Source of the DNA: a bacterium
GTDB taxonomy: Bacteria; Desulfobacterota; Binatia; DP-6
DNA: 64,000 nucleotides
Assembly: GCA_026129405.1 (NCBI GenBank)
Contig: JAHCID010000006.1
Location: 186,001-250,000, forward strand
Direction: 5' to 3'
Position numbers and translations under genes: made by a program. The notes beneath the pieces were generated by a model, which was given only the letters and a program-made list of their open reading frames with translations, did not search any database and was not told where the DNA came from. Of this stretch, positions 17,201-29,067 are shown one piece after another (positions within the stretch are counted from its first letter, which is position 1; every line of letters starts with the position of its first letter).

Positions 17201-18234
17201 GTCGCGGAGTACTTGAGCGCGAGATACGGCAGGCGGTCGACGCCGAGCGCCGGCGCCGGCACGGTCGTCGCGTCGGCCACACCCAGGTCCTCGGGCTCGT
17301 ACCCGTCCGCCAGGACGACGAGCACCGGCAGCTCCGGATGCTTGGCCCGCACCGACGCCGCGAGGACCTTCGCGAAGTGCAGATGGTCGCGCGTGCACAC
17401 GGTGACGACGCAGGCTCCTCCCGTGTCCGTCCGGCGCCGCGAGCGGCCGTCGTCGTCCGCGACGAGACACGCGGGCACCGCGGTGGGATCGGCCGGCTCG
17501 GGCGCGGCGTCGACGCGCGCGAAGTGCGGATGGCCGAGCGCCGCGCCGATCGCGGGCAACGAGGGCGTGGGCTCGAGCGGCAGCGGCTCGCGCACGAGCT
17601 GGCGGCCCATCTGCGCCACCAGGCTCGTCGGATGCCCGCCCACGCGGTGTGCCCACTGGCCGAGCGGGAGCCACGTCGTCCACACCTCGCCGCGGGTGCC
17701 CGGCGTCCGCGTCCAGGCCGGCGTCGCGCGCGCGTCGCGCAGACCCTCGAGCCGCGGCGCGCGCTCGAGCGGCGTCGCCGACCACAGCCGCAGCGTGCAC
17801 GTGCCGCGGGCGAGCACCGTCACCGGGTCCTCGGTGACGACCGAGAGGAACCAGTCGCTCGCCTGGAGGGCGAACGGGCCGAGCACGACCTCGCCGCGCC
17901 GCTGCGTGTGGAACACCAGTCGGAAGGTCGTGCGGAGACGCGCGCTCGGCTCCCACGGCACGAAGCCCTGGAAGCGGGCGAAGCGCGCACCTGCCTCGGC
18001 AGGGTACTCCTCCGCGACGTCGACGCTCGGCAGGCCGACGGTGAGCGGCGCCACGCCGCCGTCGTCGGTGTACGCCTCCGCGTGCGTGACGACGTCGTCG
18101 CGCAGCAGCAGCCAGCCGACGACGGCATTGTGGCGGGCGTCGGCGGCCGGGCGCTCGACGGCCCAAGCCGGCGCCGCGGTATTCAGGTCGCGCGGCGCGG
18201 CGACGACGTCTTCGAAGCTCCATTCTCCGTCCAT
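14254..18234 (-). CDS. Giant multi-domain glycosyltransferase (GT-A plus GT4)
   Basis: This 1326-residue protein has an N-terminal beta-rich domain (about 1-250; GWLLLRDDVVTHAEAYTDD, GLPSVDVAEEYP) like those fused to other glycosyltransferases. A GT-A domain begins at about 285 (ACVVTVCTRDHLHFAKVL) with the metal DxD motif VVYLDADIRLYA near 368 and NAGLFAM. A helical region of about 400 residues without clear match follows, then a GT-B/GT4 domain from about 960, with GVNLFGYFLSPIGLG and the donor-binding SEGFGYTCAEAMAYGRPVI near 1211. It may assemble a surface polysaccharide or glycosylate a protein. The acceptor is unknown and no other polysaccharide genes are adjacent. Confidence 0.85.
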   Translation of the reverse strand: MDGEWSFEDVVAAPRDLNTAAPAWAVERPAADARHNAVVGWLLLRDDVVTHAEAYTDDGGVAPLTVGLPSVDVAEEYPAEAGARFARFQGFVPWEPSARLRTTFRLVFHTQRRGEVVLGPFALQASDWFLSVVTEDPVTVLARGTCTLRLWSATPLERAPRLEGLRDARATPAWTRTPGTRGEVWTTWLPLGQWAHRVGGHPTSLVAQMGRQLVREPLPLEPTPSLPAIGAALGHPHFARVDAAPEPADPTAVPACLVADDDGRSRRRTDTGGACVVTVCTRDHLHFAKVLAASVRAKHPELPVLVVLADGYEPEDLGVADATTVPAPALGVDRLPYLALKYSATDLCCALKPAAVQFAGRELGFDRVVYLDADIRLYARMDALLAALDHADVVAVPHTLAPLPNPERLWERPSLGDLAYAGVLNAGLFAMTMGEASTRFLAQWEQLVTREGAFLPSQGGQMEQNAFNWVIAFADRVHVLRDPAYDVAYWNLHDRSVRWAGLDGGAGWLVDGRPLVAFHFSGFSPFDPTTLSRHQNRYSLLHLPSLARLYETYADELLGAGAAAYTARGYGFDRFPSGIRIDTRMRDIFKEHEEFLYRDLDPWTPEGERWYCRALLSPVPYLGSIVPVLFDAIYRERADLQVGYPDAPLSPKGFLVWIVRHGLVEYDYEALFCRHRPTLPTRRLLQQVARARDETPALVADMAAPLGDDVLALAARAATTGHRHLADDLNSLAGEFALLAPMQLIRDVWEAHDDLREAYPDPLCTQVEQFAHWLDSFGVTLHGLPSNLGDTLRRRAGGRALARVFSYVNRDWALMERFPLCLVGVGRAEAAQALLATTRHGLEYDGDDVLTYLWLMDTRPWMGIDLTLELAVNLRRPCSSRLPEGQDALLGPLLASDERFRQALVEYRRRWHEDEDGRRVIARVRAAARRSERAVVPDRRIDPLALPEQTGDDATTPGPRAAPGVNLFGYFLSPIGLGSMTRGLAKALRAAGIAVAENVVGNVAMEADVRPEHFLRRWDWRYETNLFVSYPHLREHLLHALPEYMVRDRRNVAYLAWEQRDALHWWVDAYRDFDQVWALSAFAATSLTRVLERPVLDVPCVLDTAAFPPAATKADWGLPEDACVFLYVFDANSSIERKNPEAALEAFAQAFGRRRDVLLLVKASNAHRLTHRTRLRALARRAEQLGCNVRFLTRHLPTPDILRLISAVDCYVSLHRSEGFGYTCAEAMAYGRPVIATGYSGNLDFMSDDDSFLVMAGETPVTVADGPFQRGSVWAEPSIAHAAELMGLVQREPERARAVGWRGREAVRQKLSPEAIGERVARALVG

Positions 18235-18341
18235 GCGTCGGACCCCGCGCGCAGGTCGCGCCGACCCCTCGATCCCCTCCCCCCCGACGGGCAGCTCGAG
18301 CGCGGGGGGTGGTGTACCCGCGCACGTCGCCCGTTGTCCAG

Positions 18342-19814
18342 TCAGAGGCGTGCCCGCTGCGCGACGAGCCGCCGATCGGCGGGGAAGCGCGCGAGCGCAT
18401 CGGCGAGCGCGCCCTCGGCCTCGGCCGTGGCCCCGGCGCGGAGGAGGTCCTCGACGTACTTCCAGTGCCAGTGCGGCTGGTCGGGCTCGAGCTCGAGCGC
18501 GCGTCGATGCGCGGCGGCGGCCTCGCCGGGACGCCCGAGGCCGGTGAGGAGATTGGCCGCGTGGTGGTGGAACTCGCCGACGAAGGGAGAACGCTCGATG
18601 CCGCCCTGCACGGCCGCCAAGGCGGCCTCGAGCTGCCCGAAGGTCGCAAGCACCTCGCTCGCGTACCGCCAGACGAAGGCGTCGCGCGCGCCGGCCGACA
18701 GCGCCCGCCGCGCGTGCCCCACGGCCGCGTCACGATCGCCCAGCCGCATGCAGATCGACGCCAGGTGAACGCGATCGCCCGCGTCGTCGGGACGCAGGGC
18801 GACCAGCCGCTCGGCGACGGCGCGGGCGCCTACGAGGTCGGCCATCGTGCGGCGGACGTGGAGGTTGCTCACCCGGCGCAACGCGAGGGCGTCGCCGGGC
18901 TCCAGCTCCGCCGCGGAGGTGGCGGCGGCGATCGCCTCGTCGAGGCGCCCCAGCCGCGCGAGGAGGTCGGCGCGGGCGCCGAGAAGATAGCGGTTGCGGG
19001 GCTCGAGGGCGCGGGCCGCGTCGAGGTGTCCGAGCGCGCCGAGGAGATCGCCGGCGGCGCAGGCCTGCTCGGCCTCGTAGACCGGCGTCACCGGGCTGCG
19101 GCGATGGTCGACGTCGGCGAGGAGGCGGCCGGGCCGCAGCTCCGGCAGATGCTCGCAGAGCAGGGACTCGAACGCCGCGAGCAGCTCGGCGTCGAGATAC
19201 GGGCTGTCGGTGCGCCGGCGACGGGTGAAGCGCTCGGGCGCCTCCTCGGCCGGCGCGGCGCGATGGCCGGCGACCGCGCCGACGGCGGCCGCGAGGCGCG
19301 CGTCGTCGACCTCGACGCCGCAAGCGGCGGTGAGCTGCCGCAACGCCGCCGCGGGATCGGCGACCAGGTCGTCGTACGGCAGGTGCAGGTGCGCCGCCGG
19401 TGGCCGGTGCACCCACTTCTCGACGAAGCGTTGGTAGTAGGACGCCTTGCGACCGAGCCACAGCACCGACTCGTCGCGATCGGCGGCACGCGCCTCGCCC
19501 TCGAAGCGGGCGAGGTGCTCGCGGTCGGAGAGCGTGCTCATCACCGGATCCCGCGTCTGCACGACGTAGAGCACGCCCGGGACGTCGGTCGGCAGGTCGA
19601 GCGCGAGGTCGTGGTGCTTCTGGAAGCGGATCGCCCCCGCCGTCGGCACGGCGCACGGGATTCGCCGGCAGCAGCCGGCCTCGGCGTAGAACTCGCAGTA
19701 GCGGATGCCGTCGCCCAGCAGCGCCGTCAGCAGGTCGACGAGGAAATGATGCCCCGAGCGCGGGATCGACGCGCCCACGAGATGGGCGCCGGCGGTCGTC
19801 TGGCCGTCGAGCAT
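18342..19814 (-). CDS. Sulfotransferase-like protein with TPR repeats
   Basis: This protein of about 490 residues begins with a sulfotransferase-type fold whose PAPS-binding loop is ASIPRSGHHFLVDLL at residues 15-29; YVVQTRDPVMSTLS and YDDLVADPAAALRQL follow. From about residue 290 to the end are tetratricopeptide repeats (LGALGHLDAARALEPRN, LGRLDEAIAAATSAAELEPGD). It lies downstream of no gene on its strand and about 110 bases before the giant glycosyltransferase, so it may modify the same glycan. Start choice is uncertain; an in-frame ATG at 19874 exists and neither has a clear ribosome-binding site. Confidence 0.75.
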   Translation of the reverse strand: MLDGQTTAGAHLVGASIPRSGHHFLVDLLTALLGDGIRYCEFYAEAGCCRRIPCAVPTAGAIRFQKHHDLALDLPTDVPGVLYVVQTRDPVMSTLSDREHLARFEGEARAADRDESVLWLGRKASYYQRFVEKWVHRPPAAHLHLPYDDLVADPAAALRQLTAACGVEVDDARLAAAVGAVAGHRAAPAEEAPERFTRRRRTDSPYLDAELLAAFESLLCEHLPELRPGRLLADVDHRRSPVTPVYEAEQACAAGDLLGALGHLDAARALEPRNRYLLGARADLLARLGRLDEAIAAATSAAELEPGDALALRRVSNLHVRRTMADLVGARAVAERLVALRPDDAGDRVHLASICMRLGDRDAAVGHARRALSAGARDAFVWRYASEVLATFGQLEAALAAVQGGIERSPFVGEFHHHAANLLTGLGRPGEAAAAHRRALELEPDQPHWHWKYVEDLLRAGATAEAEGALADALARFPADRRLVAQRARL

Positions 19815-19915
19815 CGGGCGCGCAGAGTATGCGACGAGCGGGGCGCGTTGCCACTGCGACGGGTACGTTGACATCCCGGGCGCCCGGCGCCATCTGCATT
19901 GGCTCCCGAGCGCCG

Positions 19916-20464
19916 ATGCCGAACTCCGTCCCCGCCGCGCTGATGCTGCGCCGTATCTACCCGTGGCTCGGGAAGGCCGTGCACGCACGCTGGTCGCGCA
20001 GCCGCGCGCTGTACCAGCAGGAGGCGGGCGATCTCCTCATGGAGCTGTCGCGCTACCAGGGCCGCATGCCGCCGGAGCTGGCGCTGCGGCTCGAGGGCTT
20101 CCTCGGCCGGCTGCACAAGGAGTGGTTCCCGAAGACGTGGCGGCGCAACCCCACCTACGGCGAGGTGGTGGCCGACTTCCGCTGGTGGCTCTCCGTCGCC
20201 GAGCGCTGGCGCGAGGCCCCGCCGAAGCGCAACGGCACCCGCGACGCCGCCGGCGCCACGAAGACGACGAAGCCGAAGGAGCCGCTCTCGAAGCAGCCGA
20301 CGCAGCTCCTGCGCATCCTCGCCCTGCCGCCGAACTGCACGCAGAAGCGCTTCATGCGCGTCTGGCGGAAGTTCCTGAAGGAGAACCACCCCGACCTGAA
20401 CCCCGAGCAGACCGCCGACGAGCGCCGCCGCTTCGCCGAGGCCGTCTCGCTCTGGCGGCGCTGA
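19916..20464 (+). CDS. J-domain-containing protein
   Basis: This 182-residue protein has a helical, basic N-terminal half (AVHARWSRSRALYQQEAGDLLMEL). Its C-terminus looks like a J domain: LLRILALPPNCTQKRFMRVW, then KENHPDLN carrying the His-Pro-Asp signature that activates Hsp70 ATPase, then a terminal helix. A Lys-rich linker joins the halves. DnaK partners are not nearby. It converges on the YihY-type gene with a 5-base gap. Confidence 0.75.
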   Translation: MPNSVPAALMLRRIYPWLGKAVHARWSRSRALYQQEAGDLLMELSRYQGRMPPELALRLEGFLGRLHKEWFPKTWRRNPTYGEVVADFRWWLSVAERWREAPPKRNGTRDAAGATKTTKPKEPLSKQPTQLLRILALPPNCTQKRFMRVWRKFLKENHPDLNPEQTADERRRFAEAVSLWRR

Positions 20465-20469
20465 GCGGC

Positions 20470-21456
20470 TCAGGCCGGAGCGTCGTCGCCCGCGGGACGC
20501 AGCGGCGGGTTCGCGTCGGACGGCGGTGCCGTCCCCTCGTCCGCGGGCCGCGGCGGCGGCGTCGCGCCGACGCCCTCGTCGCGATCGAGGAGCGCGTTCA
20601 GCTCGCCGCCGAGCAGCAGGAACAGCGCGAGGAGATACATCCACAGCAGCAGGATGATCACCGCGCCGAGCGACCCGTAGGTCCGGTCGTACGAGCCGAA
20701 GCGCGACACGTACGTCGAGAACGCCAGCGAGGTCGCCCCGAAGCCGAGCGTGAACAGCACCGAGCCGGGCGAGAACCAGCGCCAGGGCAGCTCGACGTCC
20801 GGGCAGGCGTCGTAGATGGTGGCCACGACGAGCGTCACGGCGGCGATCACGACGAGCCAGTTGGCCGCCAGCAGGCCGACGCCGCCGAGGGGGCCGAGGT
20901 AGCCGGCCACCCAGCGCGCGAGCGGCGTGCTGCCGACGGCGAGCACGAAGGCGAGGATCATGAAGAACGACAGCGCCACCGTGAGCCAGAGCGCGCGCAG
21001 GCGCACCCGCCACCACGGCCGCGTCTCCTCGACGCCGTAGGCGACGTTCAGCGCGTCGGCGACGCCGGCGAGCGCCGCCGACGCGCTCCACAGCGCCAGG
21101 CCCGCGCCGAGCGACAGCAGCCCGCTACGCGGCTGCGCCAGGATGCCCCGAATGGTGGTCTCGAGCATCCCGAACGCGGTATCCGGGACGAACTGCGCCG
21201 CCTGCTCGAGCAGCCAGTCCTCGATCCCGCCCACGCCCGGCAGCATCGTGACGAGCGACAGCAGGAAGAGCAGGAACGGGAACAGCGCGAAGAAGAAGTA
21301 GTACGACAGCGCCGCCGCGAGGGTCGCGATGCGATCGTCGGAGATGCGCGTGCGCAGGGCGTTGAGGAGCTGCCCCGGCCGGCGCACCCGCTGGCGAAGC
21401 GCATGCCAGGAGCTGGCCGTGGCCGACACGCGGCCCCGCGACGCGGCGATCGCCAT
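20470..21456 (-). CDS. YihY/BrkB-family inner membrane protein
   Basis: This 328-residue protein has about six hydrophobic segments: ALSYYFFFALFPFLLFLLSLV at about 50-70, then about 115-135, 155-180, 190-215, 235-260 and 270-300. The characteristic YihY pattern includes SYDRTYGSLGAVIILLLWMY. The C-terminal tail is Pro/Asp-rich and cytosolic. Members were once called ribonuclease BN or BrkB, but their role is unresolved. ATG 21456 follows a GTG by one codon; either could start translation. Confidence 0.9.
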   Translation of the reverse strand: MAIAASRGRVSATASSWHALRQRVRRPGQLLNALRTRISDDRIATLAAALSYYFFFALFPFLLFLLSLVTMLPGVGGIEDWLLEQAAQFVPDTAFGMLETTIRGILAQPRSGLLSLGAGLALWSASAALAGVADALNVAYGVEETRPWWRVRLRALWLTVALSFFMILAFVLAVGSTPLARWVAGYLGPLGGVGLLAANWLVVIAAVTLVVATIYDACPDVELPWRWFSPGSVLFTLGFGATSLAFSTYVSRFGSYDRTYGSLGAVIILLLWMYLLALFLLLGGELNALLDRDEGVGATPPPRPADEGTAPPSDANPPLRPAGDDAPA

Positions 21457-21486
21457 CACGTCCCGTGATAGCAGATCGCGGCGCGA

Positions 21487-22323
21487 TCAGTCCCACCAGT
21501 CGAGCGTGCCGCGCATCGCCCGGACGTAATCCTCGAACGACAGCTGGCGATGGGCGGCCGCGATCATCTCCGCGTCGCGGCCCGCGAGCGTGCGCAGCGG
21601 CGCCTGCGGGTCGTGGGCCACGCGCACCACGAGGTCGGCGACCTCCTGCGGGTCGGCCCTCCTGCCCTCGGGCACGACCTTGTGCATCGCCCGGTCGAAG
21701 CGCTCGGAGCGCTCCCAGTACGGCGACGCCGGTCCGAACCCGGCCCCGGTCCAGGCGTTGTCGAGGAGGCGCGTCGCGTACTGTCCCGGCTCGACGAGCG
21801 CGACGCGGATGCCGAACGGCGCGACCTCGAGCGCCAGCGCCTCGGAGAGCCCCTCGAGCGCGTGCTTGCTCGCCGAGTAGAGCCCGCCGAACGGCCGCGC
21901 CACGAGGCCGGCGACCGACGAGACGTTGACGATCGCGCCCCGCCCCCGCGCCCGCATGCCCGGCAGCACGGCGCGGATCAGGCGCAGGGTGCCGAAGACG
22001 TTGGTCTCGAACTGCCGGCGCACGTCGGCGTCGGAGGCGTCCTCGATCGACGAGCGGCACTCGATGCCGGCGTTGTTGACGAGGACGTCGATCGGCCCCC
22101 GCGCCAGCGCGCCGGCGACGGCCTCGCCGACCGACGCCGCGTCGTCGACGTCGCAGCGTTCGACGACCAGCGTACCCGCTGCGTCCGCGGCCGCCGCGCG
22201 CAGGCGCTCGCCCTTCGCCGGCGTGCGCATGGTGGCGGTGACGTGATCGCCGCGGCGCGCGAAGGCGAGCGCGGCGAGCTCGCCGAAGCCGCTGCTGCAC
22301 CCGGTGACGAAGACGTTGGCCAT
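21487..22323 (-). CDS. Short-chain dehydrogenase/reductase
   Basis: This 278-residue classical SDR has the NAD(P)-binding TGCSSGFG near residue 8, DVDD at about 58, NNAG, the catalytic Ser in VNVSSVAG, and YSASK containing the Tyr and Lys. The C-terminal 80 residues are variable and set the substrate, which cannot be deduced. It stands alone between YihY and metH on the same strand, with 70-base gaps. Confidence 0.93.
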   Translation of the reverse strand: MANVFVTGCSSGFGELAALAFARRGDHVTATMRTPAKGERLRAAAADAAGTLVVERCDVDDAASVGEAVAGALARGPIDVLVNNAGIECRSSIEDASDADVRRQFETNVFGTLRLIRAVLPGMRARGRGAIVNVSSVAGLVARPFGGLYSASKHALEGLSEALALEVAPFGIRVALVEPGQYATRLLDNAWTGAGFGPASPYWERSERFDRAMHKVVPEGRRADPQEVADLVVRVAHDPQAPLRTLAGRDAEMIAAAHRQLSFEDYVRAMRGTLDWWD

Positions 22324-22394
22324 GCGTCGCCTCCTCCCGGCCTCCCTTTAGCCCCGGGTCGGGCGCGGACACCAGCCGGGCCGGCGGCGGCCGC

Positions 22395-26095
<3,701 letters not shown>

Positions 26096-26099
<4 letters not shown>

Positions 26100-27034
26100 G
26101 CGGTCTCCTTGCGCGCGAACGCGGTGACGACCTCGAAGTTGGGGGGCCGGCGCTCGCGCGCGACCACCTCGCAGGCGTCGACGGCGAGGCCGGCGCCGGC
26201 GAGCAGCGCGCGCAGCGCGGCGGGCGTGAAGCCCGGCTGGACGTGCCCGTAGGGGGCGGTCGCGTCGAGATGCCGGTGCGCGTTCAGCGTCACGAGGGCG
26301 ACGCGGCCGGCGGGACGCAGCACCCGCGCCGTCTCGGCGAGGACGCGGCCGGGCTCGCGCGTGCTGGCGAGGACGTGGAACAGCAGCACCTGGTCGAAGG
26401 CGGCGTCGGCGAGCGGCATCGCCTCGACCGCGCCGTGCGCGAAGCGCACGTTGGCGGCACCGCGCAGCCGCGCGCGCGCGGCCTCGAGCACGCGGCGGCT
26501 GCGGTCGAGGCAGGTGACGGTGCGCGCGCGCGGTGCGAGCAGCTGCGCGACGGCGCCGTCGCCCGAGCCGCCGTCGAGGACGTCGCCCAGCGTCAGCAGG
26601 CCGAGGAAGCCGCGCGCCATCGCCTCCCAGGTGCGGCCGGGCGAGTAGTGCCGCTCCATCTGCCCGGCGACGCTGTCCGGCCAGGTTGCGGCACCGTCGC
26701 GCGCGCGCACCAGGCGCTCGGCGCGGGCGGCGTCGGAGCGCAGCAGCTCGTCGTCGACCTCGCCCTCGACGAGCGCCCACAGGCGCCGCACGTCGGCGGG
26801 CATGGCGCCGTCGTTGAGGGCGTAGAAGGTGGACGCGCCCTGCCGGCGATCGCGCAGCACGCCGGCCTCGCGCAGCTTGCCGAGATGGGTGGAGACCCGG
26901 CTCTGCGCCAGCTCCGTCACCCCGGTCAGCTCGGCGACCGTCAGCTCGTGGCGGGCGAGGAGCGCCGCCAGGCGCACGCGGGTGGCGTCACCGAAGAGGT
27001 GGAGAAGATCGAGCGTTTCCGCCAGCGAAGGCAA
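26096..27034 (-). CDS. ArsR-family regulator fused to a SAM-dependent methyltransferase
   Basis: This 312-residue protein has an ArsR winged-helix domain (1-90; [40 protein letters not shown]) fused to a class I methyltransferase (about 140-312; [33 protein letters not shown]). Fusions of this type commonly precede metH, and the methyltransferase fold may sense SAM or SAH to control the operon. The start is a TTG; an upstream ATG in the same frame meets a TAA after three codons. It overlaps metH by 4 bases. The sensing role is inferred. Confidence 0.85.
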
Positions 27035-27073
27035 TTATCCGTCCATCCTGATGACTGGATAGAGACAGCCACA

Positions 27074-27102
27074 CAGATGGACGAGGCCTCCCGGGCTGTC
27101 AA
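27074..27102 (-). promoter_or_regulatory. Possible promoter of the ArsR-methyltransferase/metH operon
   Basis: A consensus -35 TTGACA (27102-27097) is followed after 17 bases by a weak -10, CATCTG (27079-27074). Downstream, ATCC-N8-GGAT lies about 15 bases before the TTG start and could be an ArsR-type operator. The -10 is poor, so the start site is uncertain. Confidence 0.35.
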
Positions 27103-27151
27103 CCCCGAAGCCCCTGCGGACGCTACGGGCAGGTGCCGGGCCGGCGCGTCC

Positions 27152-28150
27152 TCACGCCGGCGCTACGGCGTCCTGCGACAGCCCGAGCACGCGCCACAGC
27201 GGCTGCACCGCCGGCGGCACGAGCCCGACCTCCTCGCAGAGGCCCCGCACCTTCGCCAGCGCCTCGAGCGTGCGCGCCTTGTGCACGGGGTTGTTCGTGT
27301 ACGCCGCGGCGATGACGTCCTTCGGGATGCCGTAGGTGGCGATGATGCGCGGCGACGGCCGCATCATCATCTGCGCCATGGTGGCGAGGATGAACGGCGC
27401 GCGCCACGAGACCACGGCACGGCGCAGCCCGCGCAGCTTCGGCGCGTTCTGCTTGAGGAAGTGGCGCGCGAAGCAGAGGTGCCGCGCCTCCTCGGTGACG
27501 TGGATCTGCATGATGCGGCGGAGCAGCGGGTGCAGCTCGCGACCGCCGCGCAACGCCTGGCGCTGCACGTGATCGATCGGGTCCTCGCCGCCCAGCACGA
27601 AGACGAAGAACAGCTCGGGGAAGCGGCGTCCGAAGCGCACGACCTGGCGCGCCCCGAAGCGCGCCCACCACGGCAGTCCCGGCAGATCGAAGCCGGTGCG
27701 GTTCACGAACTCCTGGAACATGAGCCCGTGCTGCGCCTCCTCGATCACCTCGTGGTAGACGTAACGGAATTCCGGCGCGCCGTTCGGCAGGGTCTGCGCG
27801 TACTCGAGCAGCCCGCGCTTCAGCACGTTCTCGAACTCGAGCCCGATCTTCGCGAAGCTCGCCATCATGTGGAGACCGATGCGCGAGCGCACGCCGGCGG
27901 GCTGGTTCCGGTACCAGGCGGTCCCGCCGAGCACGTCCTCGCCCGACAGCTCCCAGCGCGGATCGTCGTGGTCGACGCGCATCTCGGGCGCGTCCCAGTC
28001 GATGTCGGCGTAGGCGTCGAAGTGCTTCACGACCGACTGATGGCTCAGGCGGCGGATCAGCTGCGGGTAGCTCTCCTTGCGGCCTTCGATGCACTCCTCC
28101 TGCGGGACCTCGTAGGTGCTGCCCAGCAGCGCTCCGGCAGTGGTCGACAT
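27152..28150 (-). CDS. AurF-like diiron oxygenase
   Basis: This 332-residue protein has the two iron-ligand helices of the AurF/p-aminobenzoate N-oxygenase family: YVYHEVIEEAQHGLMFQEF and IHVTEEARHLCFARHFL, each with an ExxxH-type pattern. Characterised members oxidise arylamines to nitro compounds; others have unknown substrates. The ATG has GGAGG upstream. It starts 20 bases after a tetR gene on the same strand, so the two form an operon whose inducer may be the substrate. Confidence 0.87.
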   Translation of the reverse strand: MSTTAGALLGSTYEVPQEECIEGRKESYPQLIRRLSHQSVVKHFDAYADIDWDAPEMRVDHDDPRWELSGEDVLGGTAWYRNQPAGVRSRIGLHMMASFAKIGLEFENVLKRGLLEYAQTLPNGAPEFRYVYHEVIEEAQHGLMFQEFVNRTGFDLPGLPWWARFGARQVVRFGRRFPELFFVFVLGGEDPIDHVQRQALRGGRELHPLLRRIMQIHVTEEARHLCFARHFLKQNAPKLRGLRRAVVSWRAPFILATMAQMMMRPSPRIIATYGIPKDVIAAAYTNNPVHKARTLEALAKVRGLCEEVGLVPPAVQPLWRVLGLSQDAVAPA

Positions 28151-28170
28151 GGGGGATCCTCCGTGACGGC

Positions 28171-28788
28171 TCATTCGCGTTGGGACAGGCCGACGAGCTG
28201 CGCGAGCGCCTTCAGCGCCCCGAGCACCTCGCCGACCGTGGAATCGTCGGGGCTCTGGATGCGGTGCAGCGCCAGCCCGTCGAGCAGAGCGAAGACGAAC
28301 TTGGGGGCGGCGTCGTAGAAGAGGTCCGGTCCCGGCGCCGCCGGCGGCAGGATGTCGCGGAACGTGCGGTCGATGGTCGCCGCGAAGCCCCCGGACAAGG
28401 CCTCGAAGCGGGACCGCAGCTCGGGGTCGGTGCGTGCCGCCACCGCCATCTCGAGCCAGGCGTAGAACGTCGGCCCCGAGATCATCGACCAGAGGAGGTC
28501 GATGGCCGCCGAGGCCCGATCGGCCGACGCCGGCAGCGCCGCGATCGCGGCCAGGAACTCCTCGTGCCGCCGCGCGAAGAGGTGCTCGATGGCGTTGCTG
28601 ACCAGCTCCGCCTTGGTCGGGAAGTGGTGCAGCTGCGCTCCCCGCGAGACCCCCGCCCGGCGCGCGACCTCGGGCGTCGTCGTGTGCGCATAGCCGAGCT
28701 CGTTGAGGCACTCGATGGTCGCATCGAGCAGCCTCGCCCGCGTCGACGCACTCCGCGCCGCCTGCGTCCGCCGCTCCGGCTTGAGCAC
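28171..28788 (-). CDS. TetR-family transcriptional regulator
   Basis: This 205-residue protein has the N-terminal TetR helix-turn-helix: TRARLLDATIECLNELGYAHTTT region followed by VARRAGVSRGAQLHHFPTKAELV. The variable C-terminal ligand domain begins at about 75. GTG 28788 is chosen because GAGG precedes it by five bases; a GTG at 28803 would begin at the predicted transcription start. It probably represses its own operon with the AurF-like gene. Confidence 0.88.
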   Translation of the reverse strand: MLKPERRTQAARSASTRARLLDATIECLNELGYAHTTTPEVARRAGVSRGAQLHHFPTKAELVSNAIEHLFARRHEEFLAAIAALPASADRASAAIDLLWSMISGPTFYAWLEMAVAARTDPELRSRFEALSGGFAATIDRTFRDILPPAAPGPDLFYDAAPKFVFALLDGLALHRIQSPDDSTVGEVLGALKALAQLVGLSQRE

Positions 28789-28810
28789 CGCGACCTCGCT
28801 CACGTCCTCG

Positions 28811-28839
28811 GGTCTACGCACGCACAAAGAAACAGTCAA
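28811..28839 (-). promoter_or_regulatory. Promoter of the tetR-aurF operon
   Basis: TTGACT (28839-28834), a 17-base spacer and TAGACC (28816-28811) form a sigma70-like promoter in an AT-richer patch. The start site would fall near 28804, giving a leader of about 16 bases for GTG 28788. The rest of the 260-base divergent gap to the radical SAM gene shows only a short direct repeat (CGTCGTCCAC twice at about 28920-28940). Confidence 0.5.
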
Positions 28840-29067
28840 GCCTGAACGTAACCTTCGACGGCCTCCGGCGACGGCCGGGAGCGATGACGACCCCGCTCGG
28901 GGAGCTCGCGGCGAACCACGTCGTCCACGGCGTCGTCCACCGAGACGACCGCGACGCGCCCGTGCGATCGTCGCCGCCGCACACGCGTCCCACTCCGCAC
29001 AGCGCCCGATCGCGCCACCGAGCGAAGTTCGTTGACGCCGCGCGCACGCCGGCGATACCTTCCCGCC

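Noticed and set aside
14128-18768. Plus-strand ORF of 1546 codons opposite the glycosyltransferase
   Set aside because: Low-complexity antisense composition, no family motif, and the opposite strand has two clear glycosyltransferase domains.
28814-29047. Small minus-strand ORF of 77 codons between tetR and the radical SAM gene
   Set aside because: Overlaps the tetR promoter, has no ribosome-binding site and a biased composition.
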